NCBI GenBank assembly: GCA_022496805.1
Contig: CM040087.1
Coordinates: 15,583,501 to 15,647,500, forward strand
Source: Pohlia nutans
Lineage: Eukaryota > Streptophyta > Bryopsida > Bryales > Mniaceae
Direction of reading: 5' to 3'
Length of the DNA stretch: 64,000 bases
Part shown: positions 63,671 through 64,000 of the stretch, one piece after another
Position numbering within the stretch: position 1 is the first letter of the stretch
Layout of the letters: each line of letters starts with the position of its first letter
Translations under genes and position numbers: made by a program
Notes under the pieces: model-generated
The model's database searches: none
Seen by the model: only the letters and a program-made list of their open reading frames with translations
What the model was told of the DNA's origin: nothing

Positions 63671-64000
63671 ATGGAATTTACCAACAACAATATGGATTTT
63701 ACCAAAAAGAATGAGATTATAACAAAAACTTTTGAGGCCCTTAACAAATTTGTAATTGTTGAAGTGAACGTTGTGTCAGCCCAAAAATTATTAAAAGTAA
63801 AGCCTTTTACATGCCAAATGAGACCATATGTGGAAGTATGGATTTCTTCAAAAGCAGATGTTGCAGGAACTTATATTCAACCTTACAATGGTCGAAATCC
63901 AACGTGGAATTCAGCTCCACTAGAAGTTGTATGCGATAAAGAATTGTTGTTTTCAAATTCCGCGATATTGAATATTGAAGTGTACCATCGCAGTTCAAAA
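63671..64000 (+). CDS. C2-domain protein, N-terminal part (runs off the window)
   Basis: From ATG 63671 the frame is open for 110 codons to the window edge. After about 30 residues the C2 beta-sandwich pattern appears: FVIVEVNVVSAQKLLKV, RPYVEVWISSKADVAGTY, GRNPTWNSAPLEVVC, ILNIEVYHRSSK. Most canonical calcium-binding aspartates are missing in the visible part (RPYVEV instead of DPYVxV), so calcium-dependent lipid binding is uncertain. Similar short C2 proteins of plants (SRC2/BAP-like) act at membranes in stress responses. An upstream TAA precedes the ATG. It could also be part of a longer multi-C2 protein. Confidence 0.6.
   Translation, partial: MEFTNNNMDFTKKNEIITKTFEALNKFVIVEVNVVSAQKLLKVKPFTCQMRPYVEVWISSKADVAGTYIQPYNGRNPTWNSAPLEVVCDKELLFSNSAILNIEVYHRSSK

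Noticed and set aside
1..64000. LTR retrotransposons
   Set aside because: I looked for gag/pol motifs and long direct repeats with TG...CA ends and found none, which is unusual for a plant region of this size but is only a by-eye result.

Overview
The window is nuclear DNA of a land plant. Evidence: spliced GT-AG genes for chloroplast ClpR4, the kinetochore protein NDC80, an ankyrin/BTB protein and a secreted glycine-rich wall protein, in a sea of AT-rich intergenic DNA full of small DNA transposons (Stowaway-like, CACTA-like, Tourist/PIF-like) and plant-type U2/U6 snRNA fragments. I cannot name the species; a bryophyte, lycophyte or fern would fit, but nothing in the sequence decides this.

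Layout. 1-9.8 kb: a segmental duplication carrying a glycine-rich protein gene (2119-2833, intact) and its broken twin (7173-7490), each copy marked by different transposon insertions. 9.8-22.8 kb: a foldback element split by a 12,613-bp transposon (9933-22545). 24.0-26.6 kb: ClpR4, three exons. 29.2 and 37.5 kb: truncated U2 and U6 snRNA copies. 31.3-35.9 kb: a six-exon ankyrin/BTB gene with introns loaded with MITEs. 38.6-40.4 kb: NDC80 in one uninterrupted reading frame. 44.3-47.3 kb: a decayed PIF/Harbinger element with convergent transposase and Myb-like genes. 51.3-51.8 kb: an 11-bp minisatellite. 52.5-55.0 kb: a four-exon gene for a small proline-rich membrane protein. 55.5-57.1 kb: an apparently complete Tc1 element (DD34E). 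63.7-64.0 kb: the start of a C2-domain gene that runs off the window.

The most striking object is the 12.6-kb transposon. It has perfect 32-bp terminal inverted repeats and a GTAA target duplication, and its empty site can be reconstructed from a related foldback copy at 57.8 kb. It carries two divergent genes. The right one encodes a 1062-residue DUF7869-type protein with a plausible DDE core and a C-terminal chromatin-reader-like segment. The left one encodes a ~1350-codon protein with a DGQH (ParB-like) motif and a methyltransferase-like segment without catalytic motifs, interrupted by a single TGA. The two genes share a mirrored control region: back-to-back TATA boxes, similar 5' leader exons ending at splice donors, and inverted arrays of the same 122-bp hairpin-rich repeat near each start codon. 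A second terminus of the family lies at 62547.

Other signals: a widespread TTAA-flanked MITE superfamily with CCCCTAAAGG-type ends, a SINE-like family with three copies each bounded by 12-13 bp target duplications, and several paralogous empty sites that allow insertions to be dated relative to each other. All protein assignments come from motif recognition by eye; no database search was run.
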